A stretch of DNA of 64,000 nucleotides from Platanthera guangdongensis. Lineage: Eukaryota; Streptophyta; Magnoliopsida; Asparagales; Orchidaceae. This document shows, piece after piece, positions 1-11,080 of the stretch. The first letter of the stretch is position 1, and each line of letters starts with the position of its first letter. The notes beneath the pieces are model-generated. The model was not told the origin of the DNA. It ran no database searches and saw only the letters and a list, made by a program, of their open reading frames with translations. Position numbers and translations under genes: made by a program. Location: positions 67,650,482 to 67,714,481 of the forward strand of contig CM077153.1 in NCBI GenBank assembly GCA_039583875.1, in the 5' to 3' direction.

Positions 1-609
1 ATGTTTTCAACATGTGTCTGTGCTAGATTTCAGGTGAACTCTAAGGAATCTCACTACGCTGCTGCAAAGCGGATTTTGAGATACCTTAAAGGTACACCAA
101 ATCTTGGCTTATTGTACCTAAGAAGTAATGACAGCGAACTAATTGGATTTTCAGATGCAGATTTTGCAGGTAGCAAAGACGACCGGAAAAGCACTTCAGG
201 GACTTGCCAATTCTTTGGAAGAAGGCTAATCTCCTGGAGTAGCAAGAAGCAGAACTGTGTCGCAATCTCAGCGGTCGAGTCAGAGTACATCTCTGCAGGC
301 AGTGGCTGCGCACAGTTACTTTGGATAAGGAATCAATTTAAAGATTACAACTTGAAGTTCAAGAATGTCCCACTGTTTTGCGACTCCTCCAGTGCAATTG
401 CAATAGCCAACAATCCAGTCTCGCACAGCCGGACAAAGCATATCGAGCTACGGTATCATTTCATCCGGGAGCAGGTAGAGCATGGGGACATAGATCTCCA
501 ATATGTCTCCACAGACATGCAAGTTGCAGATATCTTCACGAAGCCACTGGACGAGACCAAGTTCTCATTCTTCAAAACTAAACTTGGGATGCTCAACAAG
601 GAAGATTAG
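1..609 (+). CDS. Ty1-copia pol C-terminus (RNase H), element X, 5' end outside window
   Basis: This is the last 202 codons of a copia-type polyprotein and ends at a TAG. RNase H removes the RNA strand during reverse transcription inside the particle. The copia block YLKGTPNLGL is followed by the catalytic set: SDAD near residue 52, SEY near residue 95 and CDS near residue 128. The copia end motifs HSRTKHIELRYHFIRE and VADIFTKPL close it. No stop or frameshift is seen in this piece, so the element may be fairly young. The real start lies left of the window; the first ATG here is only where reading begins. Copia membership is clear, the lineage is not. A long extra ORF downstream on the same strand suggests the Sirevirus type, where a third ORF follows pol. 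Confidence 0.93.
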   Translation: MFSTCVCARFQVNSKESHYAAAKRILRYLKGTPNLGLLYLRSNDSELIGFSDADFAGSKDDRKSTSGTCQFFGRRLISWSSKKQNCVAISAVESEYISAGSGCAQLLWIRNQFKDYNLKFKNVPLFCDSSSAIAIANNPVSHSRTKHIELRYHFIREQVEHGDIDLQYVSTDMQVADIFTKPLDETKFSFFKTKLGMLNKED

Positions 610-699
610 AGAAGTTTGGATATCAAGGAAGCAAAGGAAATTAAAAGGTTAGTCAAAATCTGGTTTTTCAAAACTTTCTTCCTTCTATAACTCAAGTAA

Positions 700-985
700 A
701 ACCTGACCTACTCGAGTACCCAAAGTACCTACTCGAGTACTCAACAGACCTACTCGAGTAGTCCTTTAACTTACTCGAGTAAGGCAATTAAGTACTCGTG
801 TAGTATACTTCACCTACTCGAGTAAGTCAATTCTTCTACTCGAGTCATTTCAGATTTTTCTAGACCTACGCGAGTACCTCCATAGACCTACTCGAGTACC
901 TCTATAGACCTACTCGAGTAACTCTCTATATACTCGAGTACCTTCTCTAGACCTACTCGAGTAACCCCTTATGTACTCGAGTTCC
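700..985 (+). repeat. TACTCGAGTA palindrome cluster between pol and the extra ORF of X
   Basis: About eleven copies of the 10-bp palindrome TACTCGAGTA or of its CTCGAG core occur in 290 bases, with 10-25 nt spacers and a few one-base variants such as ACTCGTG and TACGCGAGTA. One more lies near 1140. The same word fills the U3 part of this element's LTR (4165-4850) and is not seen elsewhere in the window. Confidence 0.9.
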
Positions 986-1089
986 TCTTTTACCTCTCGT
1001 CTATATGCCATTTGGCTTTCAAATCCTTCCCGTGCCGCCTTTTCTTTAAATTATTTTCTTCTCGATAATTAGACTTAAACCTAGGGCTT

Positions 1090-1096
1090 TATAAAT
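1090..1096 (+). promoter_or_regulatory. Candidate internal TATA box before the extra ORF of X
   Basis: TATAAAT lies about 105 bases after the palindrome cluster and about 140 bases before the ATG of the extra ORF. The spacing repeats the layout of the LTR, where the palindrome array is followed by TATAAAAGG. The sequence after it is rich in C and T, like a plant 5' leader. The promoter role is inferred. Confidence 0.45.
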
Positions 1097-1236
1097 TCGA
1101 AATTCCAAATATCTCTCTACACGAAATCATTTCCATCCACTCGAGTACCAGTCCGCCGCTTCATCTTCACTCAAGAAATTGCAGAGCCGCGACTCTTCCT
1201 CTTCCCCGCGACAGAGTTTTTCCCATTTTCTGGATC

Positions 1237-3645
1237 ATGGCCGCCGTCTCCAAGATTGGCGTAGGATCGGAACTTGTTACCGCCGCGATTGCCGAGCTTT
1301 CAGATGATTTTCACAACTTGCTCATTCTTCTAGATACCACAGGGCTTTCCTTCATCCTGCAAGAGCCCTGTCAGATTCTCTTCACAGAAGTAGCCGAATT
1401 CTTTACAAATCTGAAGGTCAAAAGGAATGGCAAAGTCCTGAAATCCAAAGTGAAAGGTTTGAAAATCAAACTCAACAAGTCCTCTGTCTCTCAACTTCTC
1501 CGACTGCCGATAGTAGACGAAGAAGATCACTTGGTTGCTGAAGACTCTGACAGAACAGCCCTATTCTGTGGCTTTTCAACTGATGCTCAGTACTTCAAAA
1601 GATCAGACATGAATGCAGAAGGCAAATTTCTGGTTGATGTTATTGGGAAAATTTTACTGTGCAAGACCAACTCCATAAGAGACATTCCATCGTATTTCTT
1701 CGACATAATGCAAGCCATTGTCTGCCGCAAGAAATTCCAATTTGTTATGCTAATTCTGGATAAAATCAAGGATAGTTTAAAATCTCCCAAGTATGCCAGA
1801 ATAATCTCTCTGCTCCTCCATGAAATAAATCCTGAGGTATTCAACTTCTCCAAAGGGACCCCTCTTCACCACATGAAGAAGGTCTCCATTTCTTCCATTC
1901 AGAGATGAGAACTCAAGCTGAAGAATCATGCCCAAGCTGCAAAGATTTCAGAAATTCCAGCAGATCCAAAATTAGAAGACAGGACTCCATCTCCCTCTCC
2001 TCATCATGTGGCCAGCTCACTTGGTGCACCAAGTGAGGGGGAGCCTGTTCCTTCTACCTCAGTCAGGAATCCCTCTCCCCAGCCAGCAATTCCTTCCCTA
2101 CCACATACTACAAAAAGTCCAGCAACCCCCTCAGATCAGATACCTCAAGAATCTCTTCTCTCCACAGCTGCTGCCATAGATGCTATGATTGCAGAGCTCT
2201 CTGAAGAAGTGATGCCCATTCCTCCTCCATCTCCTCCAGCTCCATCCTCTGAATGTCACAAGGACTCCACTCCATCACAGTCTCCTGTACATTATCCAGC
2301 CAGAACTCCAGCCAAATCTCCAGATGCTCACAAATACCAGCAAGACACCATTCTTATTTCTGATGAGCCTTCTCCTGAGCCAGCTGAGGCCCCTCTCAGA
2401 AACCTAGATTTCTCCATCCCTCTTGATACAGAAGAAAGGGATGCTGTAATTCATACCACAAGAGCTGACAACTCTGTCATCATTGAGGAAATTGCTCCAT
2501 GGGTAGCTCCTCCTCTCCCTTCCGCTGCTCCTCCTCCTCCTGCTGCTACTGCTACAGTCTCTTCCTCCTCATATTTGCTACAACAAATTGCACTTCTTCT
2601 TCAAGAACAAAGAAATTATTTTGATACTTCTTTAAAGATAGTAACTGACAAGGTAACTGCTCTCGAGACTGAGATGAGCAGAGGCTTTGCTGAAATTCAG
2701 CATAACACTAACAAGCTCAAGTATTTATTTCAACTTGGTGGCAAAGCCCTTGACCACACTATCATTAGTTTTGGAAATATTATGGAACAAGGTGTCACCC
2801 TGGCAAATAATCAGATAGAGCTAGACAAGAGAAATGAAGCTAACAAAATGAAAATCTATGAAGAAGTTGGTATTTTCAAAGAAGACACTATAGAGAAGCT
2901 ATCTGTTGAAATCAGAAAGGGGGAGGGATTGGTCAAAGAACTCAAAGAACAAGTAGAAAAGTCAGCTGCTCAAAAGTCAGATGTATGGGAAGCTCATGTG
3001 AAGACAATTCATGATGATGTGCTAGCACAGATACAGAGTGTCAAATTTCATACCTATGACACTGCTATCTGGATGCACAATCAGATTCTGCCAGACCTTG
3101 TTGTTGACCCCAATATCATTCCTCATCATCTAAACCCTCTAGCTACAGATGCATCTGCTCCATCTGCTCCATCTGCTCCAGCTGCTCCTCTGCAACCTAC
3201 CTTCTCTCCCAGGCCTGGAGACACAATTGCCCCTCCAGACACCTATGCTCAAGGCTGGGAAGAAGATCCTGCAGATATATTCCTTCAAGCTCCTCCAGAG
3301 ATCAAAACTTCCAAGAAGAAAAGGAAGTATGGTGAAGGCCCCTCTACTAGCAGGACTGCTCCTACTAAAGCCACTGAACATGCTGAAGTTTGGTCTCCAA
3401 CCTCAAAGTCCCTGATTTTAGAAACCCTCAGATTAGTTATGGAATTCCATGAGAGCAGGAATATTCATTACAGCTCATATGAATGAGAACTGTATGAGAA
3501 GTCCATGACAAAAAGAAGGATCTATGACAGAGAGTATGGGAGGAACAACCCTGCAGCCTCTCCTAGGCCTCCCAAGTACTACCCGAAACCCTACTGCTAC
3601 CAGAGAAGACAACAAGAGAAACTGGACAGACAGAATCAAGGCTGA
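1237..3645 (+). pseudogene. Extra (third) ORF of copia element X; two in-frame TGA codons
   Basis: One frame runs 802 codons from ATG 1237 to TGA 3643-3645, broken only by TGA at 1906-1908 and 3484-3486. Both breaks fit CGA-to-TGA changes of methylated CpG. Residues 1-220 form a globular part (LDTTGLSFILQEP, LLHEINPEVFNF) that resembles the domain often called putative plant transposon protein. Residues about 255-445 are rich in Pro and Ser, about 447-605 look like an alpha-helical coiled coil (LLQQIALLLQEQRNYF onward), about 620-720 are Ala/Pro-rich, and the tail is basic. No signal peptide or clear membrane span is seen, so an envelope role is not supported. It sits between pol and the 3' LTR on the same strand, as the env-like ORF of Sireviruses does. 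The family assignment is from memory of the pattern; function is unknown. Confidence 0.75.
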
Positions 3646-3837
3646 TCTTCTAAGATCTTTTGAGAGGGTGGAATGATTAACTGTAGAAATGAACATTTTG
3701 GATATTCTTATTTATACAATTCTAAGTTTTTGCTCTTATTATCCTTTATCATAGTCTATTGCTTGCTTGCACATTTTCTACTTAGCTTTTTTTTGTCTAT
3801 AATTCACCTTAGTGTAAAGGGTTCTGACTTCAACAAA
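3646..3837 (+). other. 3' spacer of X between extra ORF and polypurine tract
   Basis: About 190 bases of AT-rich sequence with a T-rich run and no coding signal. It leads into the polypurine tract. Confidence 0.6.
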
Positions 3838-3848
3838 TAGGGGGAGAT
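3838..3848 (+). other. Polypurine tract of X
   Basis: TAGGGGGAGAT directly precedes TGTTGGGAACC, the LTR start. GGGGGAGAT followed by TGTTGG is the usual plant copia arrangement for plus-strand priming. Confidence 0.85.
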
Positions 3849-4164
3849 TGTTGGGAACCATGTCCACAGTAACCCATATTTGATGAAGTCACCCTGGAAC
3901 TAAGATGAATTAGATTGTATTTGATGCTTTGTTTGAGTTATGTGTTTGCAGGATTCCAATAGGAAGTGTAAACCAATGTCAGTCTACAATGGGTCATCAA
4001 ACACAAGACCATACAGTGTAATCCCTCATTGTGTGTTCCAAAGTGTTGACTCATGTGTAGCCTCTCTATTGGGATACACTTCATATTCAAGCTATAGGAC
4101 TGTGTAAAGACTTGGTGCTGATTCCCTTCTAATAGAAGAAGAAAATTGCTGACAGAAATTTTTC

Positions 4165-4850
4165 TAAGTATTTCTCTCGAGTAGGTCCTTAACTACTCGA
4201 GTAGATTGCTTGAGAGATACTCGAGTAAAAAGTTCTGTATACTCGAGTAAGAAAATTTTTCTCCTCGTGAAGTTAAGTAAAACACTCGAGTAGTTCATTG
4301 ACATACTCGAGTAGCTTACTTAGCTACTCGAGTAGATCACTCTTCCTACTCGAGTTGCCCAGAATTCAGGTTCCAAATTTTTTCTAAGTCATTTAATCGA
4401 GTAGGTACTCTATATACTCGAGTAAGTCTTTCATATACTCGAGTAAGTCTTTCACATACTCGAGTAAGTCCTTCATATACTCGAGTAGATTTCTTTTGTC
4501 TCGAGTAGTTAAACCAAACTACTCGAGTAGTTGTTTTTCCCGTGTGCAGAATATTTCTAAGTACTTGTCTCGAGTAGTTCTTCTAAACCACTCGAGTAGT
4601 TTAATTCTGCCTACTCGAGTAGTACAACTTGTACTCGAGTAGCTCAACTACTTCCCGTGAGAAACTTTCTGTGTACTCGAGTAGTCCTTCTAACATACTC
4701 GAGTAGTTGAGTATACATACTCGAGTACTTGACTATACATACTCTAGTAGTATTCTTCTACATACTCGAGTAGTCTTGATTTGTATACCCGAGTAATTTC
4801 TCTATGCTTACTCGAGTAGTCCTTGACCTACTCGAGTAGTTTTATACATA
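4165..4850 (+). promoter_or_regulatory. U3 array of TACTCGAGTA palindromes
   Basis: About 24 copies of CTCGAG, mostly within TACTCGAGTA, spaced roughly 15-40 bases apart; neighbouring spacers differ in sequence, except for some repeated AAGTCTTTCATA-like spacers near 4400-4480. The array stops just before the core promoter. It is probably a set of binding sites or foldback units; which one is not known. Confidence 0.8.
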
Positions 4851-4933
4851 CTCGTGTATATGACTTCATTTTCTCTGAAATTTCTTCTAAGTCCAGATTT
4901 GACAGATTTTCAAATACCGTGATATGATTGGTC

Positions 4934-4987
4934 CACGTGTACGTCATTAAAGCCGATTATGACCGTTATTAGTACTCCTATAAAAGG
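4934..4987 (+). promoter_or_regulatory. Core promoter of X LTR: G-box, TGACG site and TATA box
   Basis: CACGTG (4934-4939) is a G-box, bound in plants by bZIP or bHLH factors. ACGTCA (4941-4946) is the reverse of the TGACGT as-1-type site. TATAAAAGG (4979-4987) is a strong plant TATA box. The order after the palindrome array fits a U3/R boundary near 5010-5020. Confidence 0.65.
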
Positions 4988-5750
4988 TCTTGTCTAATCG
5001 ACAAACCCTAATCAGAAAAACCGATCTTTCAAGAAGAAAAATTCCTCCGAGTTTTGCATCCGTCGCTTTCCAAAAGTAATCGCTATTTCCTCTCTCTCTC
5101 TCCACAGAACGAAAGACGCCGCCGCCGCTGTTCTTCTCCGGCAAGGGTGTCGATCTTCAGAGGAAATAGACAGAAAAAGCTTTCCAGATCGAGATCCATT
5201 TTCATATACTCATCTTCTGTCCGATCGTGGAAGTAAGAAGTTCAGATCTACTGATTGCCGCGAATCCTTCTTCAACTTTTCTGATAAAGCTGCACGCCAA
5301 GAAGAAGATTTCAGTTGCTGTTTCATTTTTAGATCTGAACCAGACAATATTACTATTTGTATTTTTCAATACTTGTACTTTATTTCTGTAGGAGAAATTT
5401 TCTCCGAGTGTAGGAGTTTTTCACTCCGAGTTTGTAGGAAGGTGTTTCTTCCGAGTTGTAGATCCAGTTAGATTGGATTGAGGTTGTAGGAACTTTGTTC
5501 CGAGGGTAGGATTGTTTTTCAATCCGAGATAGTGGAGTAGCCGAGTCTAGTTCGTTGCTAGATCGGTGAGGGAAAGTGGATGTACCCAAGATCGGGGAAC
5601 CACTATAAATCTTGTCTCGTCTGTGATATTTTAGTAGATATATCTGTGCTATGTTTCAAGATTTTTTATTCCGCAAAATACGCACAACTCACCTATTCAC
5701 CCCCCTCTAGGTGATTTAGGTTGACAACTATTATCTTTCATCAACTCCTC

Positions 5751-6275
5751 TTCATCTCTTAGATAATGTGAGTGAAAGGAATTTCAGATCCAGATCTTGG
5801 CGAGTTTCTTCTTCAACAATTTCTGAAAAAGCCACAAAGTTCATAAGAAGAAGATCCTGCCCGAGACTTTCATATCTGAGAAACAATTACTGTTTGTATT
5901 TTCATTATTCTCAATTTTATTCTTGTAGGATATTTCTCTCCGAGTGTAGGAGCTTTTTCTCTCCGAGTTGTAGGAAACTTTTACCTTCCGAGTGTAGATC
6001 CATGTTGTGGAACGAGATTGTAGGAACTTTATTCCGAGGCATAGGATTGGTTTTCAATCCGAGATAGTGGAGAAGCTGAGTCTAGTGATTCGCTAGATCG
6101 ATGAGGGAAAGTGGGTGTACCCAAGGTTGGGGAACCACTATAAATATTTTGTCGTCTGTGATTGCTTGGTTGATTATTGTGTGCATAGATCTCTAAATTT
6201 TTATTCCGCTAAAAGATGCACAACTCACCTATTCACCCCCTCTAGGTGATCTAGGTAGATAACTATAACACTTTC
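5751..6275 (+). repeat. Partial LTR copy related to the X LTR (3' half)
   Basis: This stretch resembles 5221-5740: the TCTCCGAGTGTAGGAG motifs, GGGAACCACTATAAAT, then CACCCCCTCTAGGTGAT and an end at CTTTCA. It is clearly diverged and lacks U3. It may be a truncated older LTR of the same family or a tandem duplication of the LTR 3' half. Confidence 0.7.
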
Positions 6276-6289
6276 AATTGGGATAACTT

Positions 6290-7555
6290 GGGTAACCAGA
6301 ACTTTACCCTCATCTTCCTTTTAGGTCTGTTGGCAGGCTAAGGACACAAAGAATATATGGTACTTGGAATCTGGGTGGTCCAAGCACATGACAGGAGATA
6401 AAGACAAGTTCCTTAGCCTGAAGAAGAAGAAGGGTGGGATGGTGACCTTTGGGGACAACAACAAAGGGCTGATTCTTGGAAGCGGCACTATAGGTAACAA
6501 GGCATTTTCTATTTCTAATGTTCTGTATGTAGATGGACTTAAGCATAATCTCATCTCTATTAGCCAATTGTGTGATAAAGGTCTAAATGTCTTATTTGAG
6601 GCATCTACAAACACTTGCAAAATTATTGAAGCCAAAACTACTAGCGTATTACTTGTAGCTCACAGAAATCATAATGTTTATATTGTTAGTTATGACGATA
6701 TATCTGCATCTAATCTGAAATGCCTAGTTACAAAGAATGAGGAATTAAATCTTTGGCATAGGAGACTACAACATTCTGGAAGTAAGCTTATTTTAAAACT
6801 ATCAAAAAATAAACTTGTTCGTGGACTTCCCAACTTAAGCGGTAGTTTAAATGTCTTATGTGCTCCTTGCCAAAAAGGAAATTTTATCAAACCCTCTTTC
6901 AAAAGCAAAACTGAAGTATCCACATCTAGACCACTCGAACTCATTCACATGAACTTGTTTGGACCTCTAAGTATGTGTAGTGTAGGTGGAAAACGATACA
7001 CCTTCGTAATCATAGTTGATTACTCATATTATTGCTAGACGATCTTTCTAGCAAATAAATCTGACAACTTTAGTGAATTCTCCAATCTCTGCTTGCGACT
7101 TCAAAATGAGAAGGAGCTAAAGATAAAATGTATTAGATCAGATCATGGAGGAGAGTTTGAGAATGAGGACTTCTCAAACCTGTGTGACACCTTAGGAATT
7201 AAGCATGAATTCTCCGCCCTTCGCACTCCATAATAGAATGGGGTAGTAGAAAGAAAAAAACTGCACTCCACAAGAATTAGCCCGCACTATGCTTGCCGAG
7301 TTCAGCTTACCACGATCTTTTTGGGCTGAAGCGATTAACATGACAAGCTACGTGACAAACCAAGTCATGCTTCACCCACTTTTAAAGCGAACTCCATACG
7401 AGCTATATTTCGAAAAGAAACCATCTGTATCATTTTTAGGGTCTTTGGTTGCCCATGCTATATTCTAAACACTAAGGATCATGTAGGAAAATTTGACAAA
7501 AAATTCGATCTAGGCATCTCCTTAGGATAGTCGAGTAAGAGTCGGGCCTATATGG
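6290..7555 (+). pseudogene. Copia B pol, first part: protease end, GAG-pre-integrase, integrase
   Basis: This segment would encode the end of the aspartic protease and most of the integrase, which inserts the cDNA. The protease motif reads ESGWSKHMTGD in place of the usual DSG, so the catalytic Asp is lost. LWHRRLQHSG and the later CAPCQKG form the HHCC finger of the GAG-pre-integrase region. The integrase core follows with HMNLFGPL and RSDHGGEFEN. A TAG at 7036-7038 cuts the core, another stop follows ALRTP near 7231, a frameshift lies near 7260, and more stops lie near 7468-7530. The frame ends where element A begins. It is clearly inactive. Confidence 0.88.
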
Positions 7556-9739
7556 TGTAATGCCAAGAAACTCGAAAGAGCAACGAGAGGCGTTTTGGGC
7601 TAAATTTGGAATTTGGCAGGGGGCACACGGCCTGGGACACGGGCGTATCCCAGGGCGTGTCGTGTTTGGGTCGACGATTTGGCCGAGTGGTCGACGAATT
7701 CTGGAGTCGACGATCGTCGAGCAGCGAACACGGTCTGATACACGGGCGTGTCTCAGGGCGTGTCGAGCTCGTGTCGATGATCTGCCATGGAAGTCTACTA
7801 TTTTCGATCGACGATATGTCGAGAGAGGGAACACGACCTAGGACACGGGCGTGTCCAAGGCCGTGTCGGGTGGTCAACGAACTGCGCTCGACGAAATGTC
7901 GAGACTGTGAACATGGCCTGGAGCCCAGGCATGTTCGGGTATGACACGGGCGTGTCAAATAGGACACGGGCGTGTCCAAGACCCGTGTGAGTCTCGGGTT
8001 GGTGTTGGTCCTGTGTTGATGGAGGAACATGCCCGGGAACACGGGCGTGTACTGTCTGACACGGGAGTGTCAGGTCGAACACGGGCATGTCAGGTGCTCA
8101 TGTATTTTTCGAGACGCGTCTATTTTGACGGCGAATGAGGGACACGGCCCTGGACACGGGCGTGTCGCAGGCCGTGTTTGGCCTAGGTTTTGCTTTTTAG
8201 CTACGGATCATGGCCGTTCGTTTCCTTATTTTGGGATCCGACGGCTGGGGGTTGTTCCTACTGGGATATACCCGGGATTGGGCCTTTGGAACCCTCATTT
8301 TACTTGAGTGGTTCTCTTTCTAAGTCTAGAGAGAGGGGAGAGCAAAGGAGGTAGAAGAAGCCTAGATCCGGTCACCGGCGGAGCTTCAGAGCTCCAAATC
8401 GCGAACCGAATTCGGATCTACGGAGGCAAGGACAGTGCGGTGCTTTTCATCAGCGTACATTTTCATGGCGCCATGGAAAAATGCTAGGATAACGATTCTC
8501 TACTTGAGCATGTGAAACTCTTCTTTTCCCTTGCATAGGAAGCCCGCACTCGCGAGTTTGCGGTGTGTTGAGGCGTTCCTTCGGGTAGACATGAATAGTC
8601 CCTATTGTGTACATGTAGAGTCCATAATCGAGACTGGATATAGGCATGATGTGTGAATCCTACCCGGACAAGTTGGTCTAGATCGGTGATGTTGCATTGC
8701 ATGAATGGCCGGAGAAGGCTCCGCGCGAATGTTTGTTTTTCGGGTTTTCTACGCGGTAGATTGCAACAGAGAGCCTTGGGGATTAACTCCAAGGTGCACC
8801 CGAAAAACTGGGCAGATGCGTGATTCTGCCAACATGGTGGCCTGGGAGCCAACCTAAACATAACTGAGTTATGTGATATGTGTAGGAGATACGGGACTCG
8901 GGGAAGCTTGACCCGCGCAGACGACTTAATTTACGTTGCGGTGTGAGCAACGGGTCAGGCAGAACCGTACCCGATCTATGTGGTTCGGTTAGAGAGACCT
9001 AAGGTACATGGTACTCGCCGTTGGCATAGATGGAGGGTCTTATGCAGTGGCCAGAAAGACCAGATGCTCACGAGATATTGCCGTCCTAGGGGCGGTGGTG
9101 AGTCAGCGGACTTGGACCGTGTTCACCGAGAATGTACCCTGAGAGCATGAGGTGTGTGGCCGTGCGTGCCTATGCCTGTGTTGATGTGTTGTTACACTAT
9201 ACTATTTTTTATGCTAACAAAGTGCAGGGAAGGAGCATCGCTGCCCCGGGTTGGGGGCGGGATCGTTATAATTTGGTCAGCATATCTGACCGTTGCCTTT
9301 GTTTGCCACAATGCGGTGGATTGTTGCTTGTAGGTGCTGCGGAGCCGAGTGCTAAATAGTGTGCTAAAGCCAAAGTTGCTGAACTAGCCCTCGAAGGCCT
9401 AATTTGAGTGTTTACTTATATTACTCATGTATGACCGGCCTGCATGCCGAGGTTTGGAAAACATTTTATGTTGAGCAAAATATTGTAAGGCCTTAAGGCC
9501 AGTACTTGTGTATTTGTACGATCATTCCTGTTGGCTTTGTAGTGGACATTCATGCTAGTAGCTGGGTTCTTTTATTTGCAACTATGAAAATTGCTTCCGC
9601 TAGAATAACTCTGTGTAGGACGTTGTACATTGGTTGGATGGTTTCCATTGAGTAACCGCCTGATATGTCAGTGGTATATGGCGTCGGGCCCCGGCTGGAC
9701 CTACTGTTATATGCTATGTGACGGATAGGGGGTGTTACA
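7556..9739 (+). repeat. 5' LTR of gypsy A
   Basis: It starts TGTAATGCC (the other copy has TGTAACGCC) and ends GGGTGTTACA. U3 (about 7610-8175) is filled with GACACGGGCGTGTC-type palindromes and GTCGA words. GATATACCCGG at 8265-8275 sits where a TATA box is expected. Long open frames here on both strands come from the palindromic composition and are not genes. Confidence 0.9.
7610..8175 (+). promoter_or_regulatory. U3 array of GACACGGGCGTGTC palindromes (A, 5' LTR)
   Basis: Repeated half-sites ACACGG and CGTGTC pair as GACACG-GG-CGTGTC or with longer gaps (GGACACGGGCGTGTCC-like), about a dozen times. TGTCGA and GTCGACGA words lie between them. The same array is in the second LTR (14665-15215) and, in other orientation, in D (58020-58540). 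Confidence 0.75.
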
Positions 9740-9740
9740 A

Positions 9741-9752
9741 TTTGGTATCAGA
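9741..9752 (+). other. Primer binding site of gypsy A
   Basis: TTTGGTATCAGA follows the LTR end directly. TGGTATCAGA matches the 3' end complement of plant initiator tRNA-Met, the usual primer of chromoviruses. Confidence 0.85.
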
Positions 9753-9777
9753 CTACTGGTTTCAGTCAGGCTTAAAT

Positions 9778-9795
9778 GAATTTGCGGGCAAATTC
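9778..9795 (+). other. Leader hairpin after the primer site of A
   Basis: Perfect 7-bp arms GAATTTG and CAAATTC enclose the loop CGGG. The hairpin plus the following CTTTTAAG nearly repeats the block before the polypurine tract at 14563-14588. Similar TTTG-loop-CAAA hairpins lie at this place in C and E. Confidence 0.6.
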
Positions 9796-9933
9796 TTTTA
9801 AGTTATAACATCAAAAGAACCCATGAATGTCCACTTAGGAATGAAAATACACGTGTTTGAGGAACCTGCGTGTTCCTATAATTGTTTTTTGCAATTTTGT
9901 ATGGTCGCTTAACAGTGTTTTGTACCACTATAG

Positions 9934-11080
9934 GTGACCAGAAGCGGTGCTGGCCCATCAGAATGCTGAGTTTCTGAGGCTAGTAGTGCACCAAATGATG
10001 CTCCTACAACACCTCCATCGGTTGAAACCATACGATTGGTTGCCAAAGCAGTGTTTGCCATGATCAATGCACAACCTGCAAGGCAGATGCAGCAGCCCGC
10101 TCCTGCGATGGATCAAGTACCTCTTCTAGAGGTTGAGCGAAGAAGAGTGGAGCAGGTAGTAGTGGAGCCTTTGGTGCCCAGAAGAGCAACTGAGAGACAG
10201 CTCAAACATGTCATGAGCTTTAATCCTCCGGTATTCTCGGGGTTGGGAACCCCATCTCAAGCTGAAGACTAGCTCTCCCGTGTGAAGAGAGTCTTGATAG
10301 CGACAGAGACAGAGGAGTGGCAGATGACCACTCTAGCTACGTTCTTGTTGGATGGAGACGCTAGGCTGTGGTGGGAGGGTTTGAAGCTACATCTATTGAG
10401 AGGAAGACAACTTACAGACGTCTCGATGGAGGAGTTCTCGAGACTATTCTTGGCAAGGTACCTTCCTTCGGCGTAGAGGATAGCTTTGGAGAATGAGTTC
10501 CTAAGGTTGGTATAAGGAGAGAGTAGCGTGGATGAGTATCTCCATGAGTTTACTCGGTTGTGTCGATATGCTAGCTCCACATTCACGGATGAGGAGCGCA
10601 AAACGAACCGTTTCTATGAAGGACTGAGAGATGACTTGAGGCTACTGCTCTCGGGGCCTATGACGCAGGGCTTCTTGACCCAGGTCAACACGACCCGCTC
10701 TTTGGAGAAGGACATGAAGAATGTTCAAGCAAAGAAAAGCTTTGGGGATAAGAAGTCTGAGTTCAAGGTGCCGACCACCTCAAAGTCTGGGTACCGTAAG
10801 TTCTTTAAGAAGGCTAGGATGTCGGGTCCAGCTCCTTCTTCCGGTGTTTCTGGGGCGACTACGGGTCGGACCCCGGGTGCATGTTTTACTTGTGGAAAGT
10901 CGGGGCACTTAGCCCGTGACTGCTGGAGCGGACGTCCCAAGTCCGAAAGGAAGCCGGGAGCAACATATGAAGAGAAGGGCAAGGTGGTGGAGTCAACCGC
11001 ATCCCATTATGCTCCGGCTCAACCGAGGGTTTATAATCTTGGCCAGCAGGAGGCCATTAAACAAGCCGATGTGGTGACAT
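9934..11080 (+). pseudogene. gag: gag of gypsy A (capsid and zinc knuckle)
   Basis: Gag builds the cytoplasmic particle and packs the RNA. One frame runs from a GTG at 9934, perhaps a mutated ATG before TRSGAGPSE, to the probable splice donor. The capsid part has MSFNPPVFSGLG, LLDGDARLWWEG and VDEYLHEFTRLCRYA, typical of the retrotransposon gag family. The zinc knuckle CFTCGKSGHLARDC (CX2CX4HX4C) is at 10882-10923 and is intact. In-frame stops lie at about 9967, at 10270-10272, at 10474-10476 and near 10513. No frameshift is seen. Without splicing, Gag would end at TAA 11089-11091, four codons into the intron. Confidence 0.88.

Larger units (their letters stand above)
3849..5740 (+). repeat. 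3' LTR of copia element X
   Basis: It starts TGTTGGGAACC after the polypurine tract and ends at CTTTCA after the copia-like block CACCCCCCTCTAGGTGAT. It is about 1.89 kb. U3 holds about 24 CTCGAG palindromes (4165-4850), then a G-box and TGACG site (4934-4946), then TATAAAAGG (4979-4987). The U5 part repeats TCCGAG-GTAGGA motifs. The end is set by comparison with the related copy ending at 6275. The matching 5' LTR lies outside the window. Confidence 0.8.

Noticed and set aside
1237..3645. Viral envelope function for the extra ORF of X
   Set aside because: No signal peptide, no clear membrane span and no cleavage site; the coiled coil alone is not enough.
4165..4850. CRISPR-like array of short repeats with spacers
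   Set aside because: Repeats are only 10 bp, are palindromic, have irregular spacing, and lie in the U3 of a plant LTR with no cas genes.
7551..7555. A clean target duplication for A
   Set aside because: TATGG against TATAGG is only approximate, so it is reported as weak.
7472..8307. Long open frames on both strands across the A LTR (Arg/Pro/Cys-rich), also at 14546-15537 and 57870-58596
   Set aside because: They lie in LTR U3 with palindromic GACACG words, which leave few stops in any frame. No domain, and they repeat in each LTR copy.
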